Shown: positions 33,401-41,010 of the stretch, piece by piece
Numbering within the stretch: the stretch's first letter is position 1
How the letters are laid out: each line of letters opens with the position of its first letter
NCBI GenBank assembly: GCA_031119395.1
Contig: JAVHYA010000027.1
Location: forward strand, 1-59,389
Length of the DNA: 59,389 nucleotides
Origin: Pseudomonadota bacterium
Lineage (GTDB): Bacteria > Pseudomonadota > Gammaproteobacteria > Burkholderiales > Burkholderiaceae_C
Reading direction: 5' to 3'
Position numbers and translations under genes: made by a program
The notes under the pieces: generated by a model
Databases searched by the model: none
What the model saw: the letters and a program-made list of their open reading frames with translations, nothing else
What the model was told of the DNA's origin: nothing

Positions 33401-35682
33401 ACGGCGGGCTCCACGACCTGCATCACCTGCCCCTGCTGCAGCGCGAGCCGCGTGCGCAGCGATTCGTGCCGCTGCACGAGCATCCGCAGCGCCTGCACCA
33501 GGCGCTCGGCGTTCAGCGGCCCCCGCAGGCGCAACGACAGCGCCACGTTGTAGGCCACGCTGTGCGGGTCGAACTGCTGGACCAGCCACATGCGGCGTTG
33601 CGAGAGAGACGCAGGCAGGGGCACGGCACGCGAGGCCGCAGGCACCTCCGCCACGCCGGGAGCCGCCTCGGGCAGGCGTTGGCGCACCTGCTGCGCGAGG
33701 CGTGCCACGGTGGGCACGTCGAGCAGCACATCCCAGGGCAGTTGCACGCCCCAGCGGTGCTGGATGCGCGAGGCCACCTGCGTGAGCAGGAGGGAGGTGC
33801 CACCGAGCTCGATGAAATGGGTATGGGTGTCGAAGCCTTCACGGCCCAGCACCTCGGCCCACATGTGCCAGAGCGCCTGCTCGACGGCGTCCACAGGCGC
33901 ACCGCCCTCACCGGCCTCGTCATGCAGCACGGCCAGCGGCGCCAGCGCGCCGGCAAGCCAGGCCTGCCGACAGCGACTGCGCTGGATCTTGCCGCTGGAG
34001 GTCCGCGGCAGCGCACCGCCACGCATCAGCGCCACGGCGTGCACGGGCACCTCGTGCGCCTGCACCACCGCGCGGCGCACGGCGCGCAGGATCGCGAGCT
34101 GCTCCGCGTCGGAGGACGCCCGGCCGCGCGCCTCCACCAGCACCACCGCGGCGTCGACGCCGGACGCGTCGACCGCGAAGGCGCAGGCATAGCCGCCGGT
34201 GCGCAGCTGCGGGTGGGCCTGCTCGGCCGTCCACTCGATGTCCTGCGGGTACAGGTTCTGGCCATGGACGATCAGCAGGTCTTTCAGGCGGCCGGTGACG
34301 AACAGTTCGCCACCCTCCACGAAACCCAGGTCACCCGTGCGCAGGAAGGGCCCGTCCCCGTCGGCCCGCCGCGCCTGGAAGGTGGCCGCGCTCTCTTCGG
34401 GGCGCCGCCAGTAGCCGGCGCCCACGGCCGCGGAGCGCACCCAGATCTCGCCCACGCGGCCGGCCGGACAGGGCACGCCGGTGGCGGGATCGACGATGCT
34501 CAGCGTCACCCCGGCCATGGGCGGGCCGCAGCTCACGACCGAGCGCACGGCGGTGGGCGACGCGGACGCCGCGGCGGCAACGACCTCGTGCCGGTGCAGC
34601 GCCTCGCCGTCGAGCCGCAGCGACCGCGCCGGCACGTCGACCGCACAGGCGGACACGCCGAGCACGGATTCGGCGAGGCCATAGGCCGGCGCGAAGGCGG
34701 CCGGCCGCAGGCCCGCGGGACCGAAGGCCTGCAGCAGGCGCCCGGCGGTGCTGGCGCGGATCGGCTCCGCGCCACAGGTGAGCGAGACGAGGCTGTCGAG
34801 GCGCCCCGACCATCCCGTGTCGGCGTGCTGGCGCAGGCAGGCCGCATAGGCCGACTCCGGCGCACCGGTGTGGGTGATGGCGAACGCGTCGACCGCATCC
34901 AGCCAGCGCAGGGGCCGGCGCAGGAAGCTCAGCGGCGACATCAACCAGGCAGGCGCGCCGCAGGCGAACGGCAACAGGATGCCCGACACCAGCCCGTAGT
35001 CGTGGAAATGGGGCAGCCAGTTCAGGGCACGGCTGGCGGCCGTGATGCCGAAGGCCGCGCCCAGCATGTCGAGGTTGGCCAGCACCTGGGCATGGGTGAG
35101 GCACACGCCCCGCGGCTCGGCGGTGGAGCCCGAGGTGTATTGCAGGTAGGCCAGCGCCCCGGCTTCCACGGCCGGCAGCGCCGCGACGGCGGTGGCACCG
35201 GCCAGGGCCTGGGGGGCGTGCCACGGCATTCCGGTGGGACCGAAGGCGTCCTGCATGGCGGGCAACGCCGACGCGTCGCACAGGCCCAGCGCGGCCGCTG
35301 CATCCTGGGCGATGCCCTGCAACCGCGGCAGCCCGCGCTGCAGGCGCGCGGCATCGAGCGCGGGCACCGGCACGGCGACCCGGCCCGCCAGCATGCAGGC
35401 CCAGAAGGCGCGGACGAAATCCAGGCCCGGGCGCAATGCCAGGAGCACGCGATCGCCAGGCCGCCCGTGCGCCGCCAGGCGTTGCGCCAGCGCGCGGGCT
35501 TGCTGATGCAGTTCCTGGAAGCTGAGCCGGTCGACGACGGACAGATCGTCCGCCACCCAGCTGACGGCCAGGGCAGCGCCGCCCTCGGCGCAGCGCGCGT
35601 GGAACAGCTCGACCAAGGTGGCGACGGGACGGGCGGCGGTCGAATCCGGCCGAGGAACAACGGCGGAAGGTGGCACGGTCAA
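30487..35682 (-). CDS. Orphan lipo-NRPS: FAAL-PCP-C-A-PCP, no thioesterase
   Basis: A 1731-residue single-module synthetase. A fatty-acyl-AMP ligase (about 1-590; LQYTSGST, WLPHFHDYGLVSGILLPF, LLIVHGQNLYPQDIE, SSGKIQR) would load an acyl chain on PCP1 (about 600-665; ELGGTSLL). The condensation domain (about 690-1120) has HHAITDNWS, with Asn where Gly is usual. The adenylation domain (about 1150-1650; LIYTSGSTGRPKG, YRTGDRCRW, NGKIDRNAL) gives the code D-I-L-Q-L-G-M-V-W-K, close to the glycine code DILQLGLIWK. PCP2 (about 1660-1725; DLGGHSLL) ends the protein; no TE or reductase follows. The TTG start at 35682 is uncertain; GTG 35676 is near. No MbtH, PPTase or exporter is adjacent. Predicted product is an N-acyl-glycine-type thioester released in trans. 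Confidence 0.9.
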   Translation of the reverse strand: MTVPPSAVVPRPDSTAARPVATLVELFHARCAEGGAALAVSWVADDLSVVDRLSFQELHQQARALAQRLAAHGRPGDRVLLALRPGLDFVRAFWACMLAGRVAVPVPALDAARLQRGLPRLQGIAQDAAAALGLCDASALPAMQDAFGPTGMPWHAPQALAGATAVAALPAVEAGALAYLQYTSGSTAEPRGVCLTHAQVLANLDMLGAAFGITAASRALNWLPHFHDYGLVSGILLPFACGAPAWLMSPLSFLRRPLRWLDAVDAFAITHTGAPESAYAACLRQHADTGWSGRLDSLVSLTCGAEPIRASTAGRLLQAFGPAGLRPAAFAPAYGLAESVLGVSACAVDVPARSLRLDGEALHRHEVVAAAASASPTAVRSVVSCGPPMAGVTLSIVDPATGVPCPAGRVGEIWVRSAAVGAGYWRRPEESAATFQARRADGDGPFLRTGDLGFVEGGELFVTGRLKDLLIVHGQNLYPQDIEWTAEQAHPQLRTGGYACAFAVDASGVDAAVVLVEARGRASSDAEQLAILRAVRRAVVQAHEVPVHAVALMRGGALPRTSSGKIQRSRCRQAWLAGALAPLAVLHDEAGEGGAPVDAVEQALWHMWAEVLGREGFDTHTHFIELGGTSLLLTQVASRIQHRWGVQLPWDVLLDVPTVARLAQQVRQRLPEAAPGVAEVPAASRAVPLPASLSQRRMWLVQQFDPHSVAYNVALSLRLRGPLNAERLVQALRMLVQRHESLRTRLALQQGQVMQVVEPAVELPFECIDLRETPLDAREGAARALLSERVAAPFDLRQAPLHRVTLVRLADDDHALLWVQHHAITDNWSMTVLLRELLLCEAAWVAGHAPALPPLAVHYADHALHQHAPAEVERRAAQRGHWLARLAGLQALELPTDFPRSARPSFRGGKVSAPLPAALQSALRTAAVRAQATPFVVLLAAFQLLLSRQAGVSDVAVGVPVANRHTLAAESLVGTLVNTLVLRTDLSGDPAVGELLQRVRRTALDAFDHQDMPFDELVEALGQDRAQPPDGLVRVLFNVVNAPLGPLPAVPLRYEEFELDRVAAQFDLSLHVDTEFGHRLHIEYATDLFTPATAQRLLDNYLVLLQGLLQADDGQPISALDSVAPAERALVASWQGQAVALPAHPLVHAHLQVGARARRDEVALIDARGRQLRFGELEARANALAHLLRRRGIARGHRVGLCGPRDVHMVVAMLGVLRAGAAYVPLDPAFPGERLAHMVEDARPTALLTAGEDIGSVPWASSVPVIDIAAPGVLEAMPPAAPAADPALDAGPEDTAYLIYTSGSTGRPKGVAVPHRAVVNFLVSMAHTPGLQAGDRLLAVTTLSFDIAVLELLLPLAVGAQVVIASREQVQDPSQLGLLIERHEITTLQATPSAWRALLDIGWTGGPGFRALVGGEPLPAALAERLLASCGALWNMYGPTETTVWSTCWQVRDPRRGIAIGRPIANTQVHVLDPQGRPCAVGVPGEAFIGGAGVALGYHGREALTAERFVPDGPGGPSGARLYRTGDRCRWRHDGQLEHLGRLDHQVKVRGFRIELGEIESVLNEHPALAQCVVVTRSEREDDVRLVAYAVLRDGAQADATALREHLRLHLPEYMVPQHVVCLGAMPLLPNGKIDRNALPAPAASPNGGAGRVAAAPATAEEAAIAGIWREVLGVDDVHPGDNFFDLGGHSLLAMRAVLAIEERLGWRVAPRRLVFETMRQIARPDSAQPA

Positions 35683-35687
35683 TAAAG

Positions 35688-35725
35688 GAACGCACGAGGG
35701 CCGGTGGCCCCCTCCCTGTGCGTTC
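35688..35725 (-). promoter_or_regulatory. Hairpin immediately upstream of the NRPS start
   Basis: GAACGCAC (35688-35695) pairs with GTGCGTTC (35718-35725), extended by AGGG/CCCT with one bulged G. On the NRPS transcript it ends 5 nt before the TTG start and would cover any ribosome-binding site. It may be an attenuator or a translation block. An AT-rich patch at about 35792-35818, further upstream, could hold the promoter. Confidence 0.45.
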
Positions 35726-35899
35726 TCGAAGAAGAAGAGGGACGGAGGGCGGATGCGCGCCGGACGTGGCTCCGGCGTCGCGCGGACCGCTCGATATTAG
35801 TTCCTAAGTTCTAGTTTCCGTCAGAGGATGCCGCGCCGGGCACGTGAGATATGGCACGGACGACCCGCCCAAGGCGAAGGCGAGCGCCTACTGCGCTGC

Positions 35900-37489
35900 T
35901 CAGAGCGGCTTTTCGTTCATCTGCTCGCGCGCTTTCACGTCCACTTCGCGCGCACGGGTGTCGATGATCGATGCCTCGTAGTGGTCGATGCGCAGCGGCC
36001 CGCGGCCATCGGCATTGGCACGGACCAGTTCCTGCGCCGCCTTGAAGCGGTCGCGTGCCGCCACGTAGTCGAGGATGGCGACGTTGGCTTCGGCGTCGGC
36101 GCGGATGGCACGCAAGGGGTCACCCTGCTCGTTGTAGAGCGCCGACAGCATGCGCCAGGCGCCGTTGTCGCGCGGGTGCGTCGCGACCCAGTCGCGCAGG
36201 GGCGCGGTCATCGGGCCGGGGTTGTGGGTGGCGATGGCGGCCTGGGCCGCGAGCATCATCTCGGCCCGGTCCTTGGCCTTGGTGTTCAGCAGCGCCGCCG
36301 CCGCCGGGCCGTTGCGGGCCGCGAGTTCGATCTCGGCCGAGAGCAGCCGCGCCAGCCGCGACGCGGCCGCGTCGCCGCGGGTGCGCGCCACCAGCCGCTC
36401 GGCCAAGGCGCGGGCGCTGCGCGCGTCGCGCAGCTCCGACGCGCTCAGGGCGGCGGCGTAGAGCGTGCCGGCCTGCTGGGCCGGCGAGGTCTTGGCGAAT
36501 TCGCTGCTGTCGGCCGCCTCGACCCACTGTCGCAGCACGTCGACGCCCGGGCGCGTGAGCACGCGGGCGCGGGCGCTGATCATCGCGTGGTCCATCGCCA
36601 GCGGCAGCGGGGGCACGGCCTCGGCGCGGAACTGGAAGCGCGCCTGCATCTCGGTGATGCGCTCGCTGGTCAGCGGGTGGCTGCGCAAGTAGGGGTAGGC
36701 GCCGTTGTCGTTCAGGCGCGAGGCGAACTGCAGCCGCTCGAACATGCTGGCCGCGCCGCGCGGCGAGAAGCCGGCCTGCGTCATGACGCCGTAGCCGATG
36801 CGGTCGGCCTCGCGCTCCATGTCGCGCGAGAAATCGAGCTGCTTCTGCTGCGCGAAGGCCGAGCCGCCGGTCATCACGGCGGCGCCCAGGTCGCCGCCGC
36901 TGCGGCTCTTCGAGGCCGCGACCGCGCCGAGGATCATGGCCGCGATGAGCCACGGCGCCTGCCGGCTCTGCTGCGTCAGCATGCGCGAGATGTGGCGCTG
37001 GGTGACGTGCGACAGCTCGTGCCCCAGCACGGCGGCCAGCTCGTCGCGGCTGCCGACCACGGCGATCAGCCCCATGTTCAGGCCCAGGTAGCCGCCGGGC
37101 AGCGCGAAGGCGTTGATCGTGCGGTCGTGCCCGAGCAGCACGGTCCAGGCGTAGCGCTCGTCGAGCTCGGGCGTGAGCTCGCCGCGGGTGCGCGCCGCAG
37201 CCATCAGGCGCTGCCAGATCTCCTGCACGTAGTCGACCACCACCGGGTCGTCGACGTAGTCCGGGTCCCGGTACAGCTCGCGGGCGATGCGGTCGCCGAG
37301 CTGGCGCTCGGCGGTGGCGGTCATCTCGGCGCCATCGCTCATGCCGGGCAGCACCTGGGCGCGTGCGGCGGGCACGGCGAGCAGCTGCGACGCTATCAAA
37401 GCGATAGCTGTCAGCGCCCGCCAGGCGGGCGTTTCAGGCCGATTCGGCTTGGAGACTCGATGGAGGGAAGAGGGCGGGCGGTGGGTCAA
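35900..37489 (-). CDS. Periplasmic M48 metallopeptidase with TPR-like tail (BepA-like)
   Basis: A 529-residue exported protein. The TTG at 37489 follows AAGGA by 7 nt and is the best start; no ATG precedes the signal. The signal peptide ([23 protein letters not shown]) is encoded partly by a dispersed repeat. The peptidase domain has the zinc motif [12 protein letters not shown] (HExxH) and the third ligand in MEREADRIG. The C-terminal half is helical and TPR-like. The architecture matches BepA/YfgC, which degrades or assembles outer-membrane beta-barrel proteins. It is divergent from moaC, 61 bp away. Confidence 0.88.
   Translation of the reverse strand: MTHRPPSSLHRVSKPNRPETPAWRALTAIALIASQLLAVPAARAQVLPGMSDGAEMTATAERQLGDRIARELYRDPDYVDDPVVVDYVQEIWQRLMAAARTRGELTPELDERYAWTVLLGHDRTINAFALPGGYLGLNMGLIAVVGSRDELAAVLGHELSHVTQRHISRMLTQQSRQAPWLIAAMILGAVAASKSRSGGDLGAAVMTGGSAFAQQKQLDFSRDMEREADRIGYGVMTQAGFSPRGAASMFERLQFASRLNDNGAYPYLRSHPLTSERITEMQARFQFRAEAVPPLPLAMDHAMISARARVLTRPGVDVLRQWVEAADSSEFAKTSPAQQAGTLYAAALSASELRDARSARALAERLVARTRGDAAASRLARLLSAEIELAARNGPAAAALLNTKAKDRAEMMLAAQAAIATHNPGPMTAPLRDWVATHPRDNGAWRMLSALYNEQGDPLRAIRADAEANVAILDYVAARDRFKAAQELVRANADGRGPLRIDHYEASIIDTRAREVDVKAREQMNEKPL
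37392..37452 (+). repeat. Dispersed repeat copy encoding part of a signal peptide
   Basis: It reads GCTATCAAAGCGATAGC, GCGCCCGCCAGGCGGGCG and CCGATTCGGCTTGGA. Read on the minus strand it gives [20 protein letters not shown], the start and hydrophobic core of the M48 peptidase signal. Confidence 0.85.
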
Positions 37490-37550
37490 GCAGCGGTCCT
37501 TGTCGAACGTCCGGGCCCGTATGATGCGCTCCCGCCCGCTTCGTTCACCC

Positions 37551-38039
37551 ATGCCGACGTCTCCGCTCACCCACTTCGATGCCCAGGGCCAGGCCCACAT
37601 GGTCGACGTGGCCGCCAAGCCCGCCACCCACCGCGTGGCCGTCGCCACCGGCGTCATCGAGATGCGGGCCCAGACGCTGGCGCTGATCGAGTCGGGCAGC
37701 GCCAAGAAGGGCGACGTGCTGGGCGTCGCGCGCATCGCCGGCATCCAGGCCGCCAAGAAGACCAGCGACCTGATCCCGCTGTGCCACCCCCTGGCCCTCA
37801 CCCGCGTGGCCGTGGCCTTCGAGACCGCCGCCACGCCCGTCGCGCAGGTGCGCTGCACAGCCACCGTCGAGACCGTCGGCCCCACCGGCGTCGAGATGGA
37901 GGCATTGACCGCGGTGCAGGTGGCGCTGCTCACCGTCTACGACATGTGCAAGGCGGCCGACCGCGGCATGACGATCACGGGGGTGCACGTGGTCGAGAAG
38001 CACGGCGGCAAGTCGGGCAGCTGGGTGGCCGGCGCCTGA
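37551..38039 (+). CDS. moaC: Cyclic pyranopterin monophosphate synthase
   Basis: A 162-residue enzyme of molybdenum cofactor synthesis, converting the MoaA product (3',8-cyclo-GTP) to cyclic pyranopterin monophosphate. Conserved blocks are [34 protein letters not shown] and [15 protein letters not shown]. Length fits the family. The start at 37551 follows a short leader; TATGAT at 37520-37525 is a candidate -10. No other moa gene is adjacent. Confidence 0.95.
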   Translation: MPTSPLTHFDAQGQAHMVDVAAKPATHRVAVATGVIEMRAQTLALIESGSAKKGDVLGVARIAGIQAAKKTSDLIPLCHPLALTRVAVAFETAATPVAQVRCTATVETVGPTGVEMEALTAVQVALLTVYDMCKAADRGMTITGVHVVEKHGGKSGSWVAGA

Positions 38040-38055
38040 GCGGCAACGGCCTTCT

Positions 38056-39762
38056 TCAGTCCGCCGGCAGGCTGCCCAGCCAGCGCAGGTAGTCCTCCGG
38101 GTACGCGGCGCGAAAGCGCGTCAGCTGGGCCTGCAGCTCTTCGTCGGCTCCGAGGAGCGAGGCCGCCTGGATGCGCTTGACCACGACGCGCGGCTCCGGC
38201 GAGAAATGCAGCATGTCGCCGGCCAGGTCGTACATGGCCGCCGCGTTGCCGCGCGTGACAGGCGTGAGCGTGAGCTCGGCGAACTTCACGGCATCGCCGA
38301 AGAACCAGGAGCGGCCCCGCAACCGGTCGAGCGTGTGCTCGCGCCAGGCCGGCAGGCGCTCGGCGCGCGGCAGATACAGCTGGCTCACGCGGGTGTAGTC
38401 CCAGGCGACTCCGGCCAGGAATGCTATCGAAATCGTAGCGGTCAGCGCAGCCACGACGGGCGCAAACGGCCAATTCGGCTTGGAAACGGCGACGGGACGG
38501 CCCGGCCAGAGGAAGCCCAGGCACAGGCCGAACACCAGTTGGAACGGCGCGTACCAGAGCGGGTATTCGAGCAGGCTGTGAAGCACGATCACGCCCAGCA
38601 GCCCCCACACCATGATCCGCGCCGGATCGCGCTCGGCCCACGGCCGCGCCCGCAGCACCATCCAGAGGAAGCCGCCGCAGATCGCCACGGCCGCCGGGAT
38701 GCCCAGCGTCACCGCCAGGTGCAGCGGCAGGTTGTGTGCGTTGTCGAGGATCTCGACGAAGCGCTCGCCGGCGTACAGGTGGCTGTAGTGCGCGTAGCTC
38801 AGCTCGCCCCAACCCCAGCCGCGCCAGGGGTGCTGAGCGATCAGTTCGAGGACGTTCTGCCAGAGCACGAGCCGCCCGTGGCCCGGCGGGGCGCCCTCGC
38901 GCAAGCGCGACACCATGCCTTCGACGTTGCCGCTGGCCAGGCGGGGGAGGAGCCAGGCGGCCGCAGCGTACAGCGGCAGCAGCGCCAGCACGGCCGAGGG
39001 ACGCGCCAACCGGGGACCGTCCTGGGGCGCGGTTCGGCGCTGCCGGCTGCCCAGCCAGGCGGCGGCGCCCACGATGCAAAACAGCTGGAGCAGCCCGGTG
39101 CGCGAGGTCGATGCGGCCAGCCCCATCACCAGCCAGGCCGCGGCCGCGGACCACAGCAGCCGCGCGCCGCCCGATCCACGCGCCTGCAGCCAGAGCACCG
39201 CCACCAGCCCCAGGGCACACAGGGTGGCGAACTGGTTGCGCTGCCGCAGGTTGCCGTAGGCCATGCCCAGGGGCTCCGTCGGAACGGCGCTCCAGGGCTG
39301 CAGCCAGGCCGCGTGCCCGAAGTACTGGGCCAGGCCGAACAAGACGCTGAGGCATGCCGCCCATGCGAGGCCGCGGCCGACGGCAAGGGATCGCTCGACC
39401 GCCAGCGCGTGCGGCTGAGCGACGGAGCGGCCGGCGAGGAAGGCGCAGCCGACGACGAGCAGCGCCCCCGCGATGCCCCTGCCCGTCGGTCCGACGAAGG
39501 TGATGGCCGCCAGCAGCACGGCGCAGATGCCCAGCACGCCCCACGCGCGGCCGCCTTGCTGGCCATCGCCTGCCGCCAGGGCGAGCAGCACCGCGCAGCC
39601 GGCGCCCCAGAGTGCTTGCCAGGCACTGCTCACGGGTCCGGCCGCGAGCGGGAACAGGAAGGGGGCTCCCACCAGCAGGGTCAGGGCGAGGCGCCGGGCA
39701 CTCTGCGCGGTACCGGGCGCTGCAACCGCGGCGATCAGCACGCCTGCGCGCCGGTCCGACAA
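38056..39762 (-). CDS. PglL/TfpO-type O-oligosaccharyltransferase (Wzy_C family)
   Basis: A 568-residue protein with about 12 TM helices. The Wzy_C-type periplasmic region contains WGWGELSYAHYSHLYAG and EILDNAHNLPLHLAVTLGIPAA, as in PglL/PilO ligases that transfer glycans to pilin. LRQRNQFATLCALGL in the central region is also typical. The cytoplasmic or periplasmic C-tail is helical. It is divergent from the minor-pilin operon, fitting a pilin-glycosylation role. One hydrophobic stretch (about residues 425-446, VAALTATISIAFLAG) is encoded by a dispersed repeat. Confidence 0.85.
   Translation of the reverse strand: MSDRRAGVLIAAVAAPGTAQSARRLALTLLVGAPFLFPLAAGPVSSAWQALWGAGCAVLLALAAGDGQQGGRAWGVLGICAVLLAAITFVGPTGRGIAGALLVVGCAFLAGRSVAQPHALAVERSLAVGRGLAWAACLSVLFGLAQYFGHAAWLQPWSAVPTEPLGMAYGNLRQRNQFATLCALGLVAVLWLQARGSGGARLLWSAAAAWLVMGLAASTSRTGLLQLFCIVGAAAWLGSRQRRTAPQDGPRLARPSAVLALLPLYAAAAWLLPRLASGNVEGMVSRLREGAPPGHGRLVLWQNVLELIAQHPWRGWGWGELSYAHYSHLYAGERFVEILDNAHNLPLHLAVTLGIPAAVAICGGFLWMVLRARPWAERDPARIMVWGLLGVIVLHSLLEYPLWYAPFQLVFGLCLGFLWPGRPVAVSKPNWPFAPVVAALTATISIAFLAGVAWDYTRVSQLYLPRAERLPAWREHTLDRLRGRSWFFGDAVKFAELTLTPVTRGNAAAMYDLAGDMLHFSPEPRVVVKRIQAASLLGADEELQAQLTRFRAAYPEDYLRWLGSLPAD
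38423..38486 (+). repeat. Dispersed repeat copy inside a coding sequence
   Basis: It has GCTATCGAAATCGTAGC, GACGGGCGCAAACGGCC and AATTCGGCTTGGAAA. On the minus strand it encodes SKPNWPFAPVVAALTATISI of the PglL-like protein without breaking the frame. Confidence 0.8.
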
Positions 39763-39919
39763 ACGGTGTGCGGGCCTGGACCGACGGCGTTTGCTTTATT
39801 CACAAAAATAAACATGATGAAACAATCGTCAGCTACTAGTTTGCAATGGTGTGCCAAAGCACGCCGACCGCAGCATGCAAGACGACGCCGGCAGACCGAG
39901 ATGCGTACCGGCATGACAG

Positions 39920-39940
39920 GCGTCTGCCCTTGCCAGACGC
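39920..39940 (+). promoter_or_regulatory. Leader hairpin upstream of the minor-pilin operon
   Basis: GCGTCTG (39920-39926), 7-nt loop, CAGACGC (39934-39940), ending 16 nt before the first start codon at 39957. An AT-rich stretch at 39791-39822 further upstream is the probable promoter region, with TTGCTT as a -35 candidate. Confidence 0.35.
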
Positions 39941-39956
39941 ATGGATCGAGGACGGG

Positions 39957-40448
39957 ATGAAAACACAGATGATGACGGCCGCGACGCGGGCGGGGCTGGG
40001 CGGCTTCACCCTGATCGAGGCCATGGTGGTGGTTTCGCTGGTCGCCATTCTTGCGGCGCTGGCGGCGCCTTCCTTCACGACGCTGGTTGCGAACCAGCGG
40101 GTGAACTCGTCCGCGCAGGAGCTGCAGACGCTGTTCCAGTTCGCGCGGGCCGAGGCGGTCTACCAGCGCACCCCCAGCACCGTGACGGCCACCGGCCAGA
40201 AATGGGAGGCCAAGGTCGGGGCGTCGGTGCTGCGGGAGACGGTACTGCCCGACGCCGTGACGGTGACGCCCGCCTCCGCCAATGGGGTCAGCTTCGACGT
40301 CACCGGCGCCGCCAAGCCGGCCGCCGGCAGCGCGCCGTACCTGGTGTCGGTGTCGGCCGCCAAGGCCTCGAGGCTGCAATGCGTCAGCGTGACGGGCGCC
40401 GGCCTGGTCCGCCAGGTCCGCAAGCTGTCCACCGAAAGCTGTTCCTGA
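39957..40448 (+). CDS. fimT: FimT/GspH-like minor prepilin
   Basis: A 163-residue type IV minor pilin. The class III leader ends at Gly16, with mature sequence FTLIEAMVVVSLVAILAALAAPSF; Glu5 is present (residue 21). The body fits FimT/GspH (LVANQRVNSSAQELQTLFQFARAEAV). GACGGG lies just before the ATG. It begins the operon fimT-pilV-pilW-pilX-pilY1-pilE. Two Cys near the C-terminus probably form the pilin-type disulfide. Confidence 0.85.
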   Translation: MKTQMMTAATRAGLGGFTLIEAMVVVSLVAILAALAAPSFTTLVANQRVNSSAQELQTLFQFARAEAVYQRTPSTVTATGQKWEAKVGASVLRETVLPDAVTVTPASANGVSFDVTGAAKPAAGSAPYLVSVSAAKASRLQCVSVTGAGLVRQVRKLSTESCS

Positions 40449-40470
40449 ACCCGCTGTGCCACCCATTGCC

Positions 40471-41010
40471 ATGCACGCCCCTTCCATGTCCAAGTCTTCC
40501 CGGGTCAGCGGCTTCGGCCTGATCGAGGTGCTGGTGGCCGTCCTGCTCGTGAGCATCGGCCTGCTGGGCGCCGCCGGCATGCACGTGCGAGCCGTCGAAT
40601 ACACCATGGACACCGAGCGCCGCCAGATGGCGGCCATGGTGGCGTCGGAGCTGATGGAAACCATGCGCAGCGACACCACCACCGTGCTGCAGGCCACAGG
40701 CGCCCCCAAGAGCGACCTGGGCGGTTACACGAAGGCGAAGGACGCCGCCCTGCCCACGGTGACCACCGCCGACTGCATGCCGCTGAGCAGCGACCCGGGC
40801 AAGCGCCTGGGCTGCTGGGGCGTGCGTGCCAAGCGCGTGATCCCCGAACTGCCCGACGCGCTGATCACCAGCGCCTTCACGGTCGGGGTCGACGCGACGA
40901 CCAACGTGGTGGCCATCACGGTGGCCTGGCCCGTCAAGAAGGGCCAATGCCTGAACGCAACCGGCAATGACGATGACTACTGCACCTACACCCTGCGCTC
41001 GCGCCTCTGA
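40471..41010 (+). CDS. pilV: Type IV pilus minor pilin PilV
   Basis: A 179-residue prepilin: leader to Gly14, then FGLIEVLVAVLLVSIGLLGAAGMH, matching PilV (GLIEVLVAxLxxSIGLLGxA). Glu5 is conserved. Start choices are ATG 40471, ATG 40486 or GTG 40456; none has a strong ribosome-binding site. The end overlaps pilW by 44 nt. In other species PilV, W, X and Y1 form the priming complex that starts pilus assembly. Confidence 0.88.
   Translation: MHAPSMSKSSRVSGFGLIEVLVAVLLVSIGLLGAAGMHVRAVEYTMDTERRQMAAMVASELMETMRSDTTTVLQATGAPKSDLGGYTKAKDAALPTVTTADCMPLSSDPGKRLGCWGVRAKRVIPELPDALITSAFTVGVDATTNVVAITVAWPVKKGQCLNATGNDDDYCTYTLRSRL

Noticed and set aside
30613-35685. Very long open frame opposite the NRPS gene (about 1690 codons)
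   Set aside because: It is a by-product of GC-rich codon use on the coding strand; the translation is low-complexity Arg/Gly/His/Ala-rich with no domain, while the other strand has all NRPS motifs.
39842-39857. Sigma-54-like site on the minus strand, TTGGCAC-ACCA-TTGCA, upstream of the PglL-like gene
   Set aside because: The spacing between GG and GC is one base shorter than the consensus, which normally abolishes sigma-54 promoters; kept only as a note.
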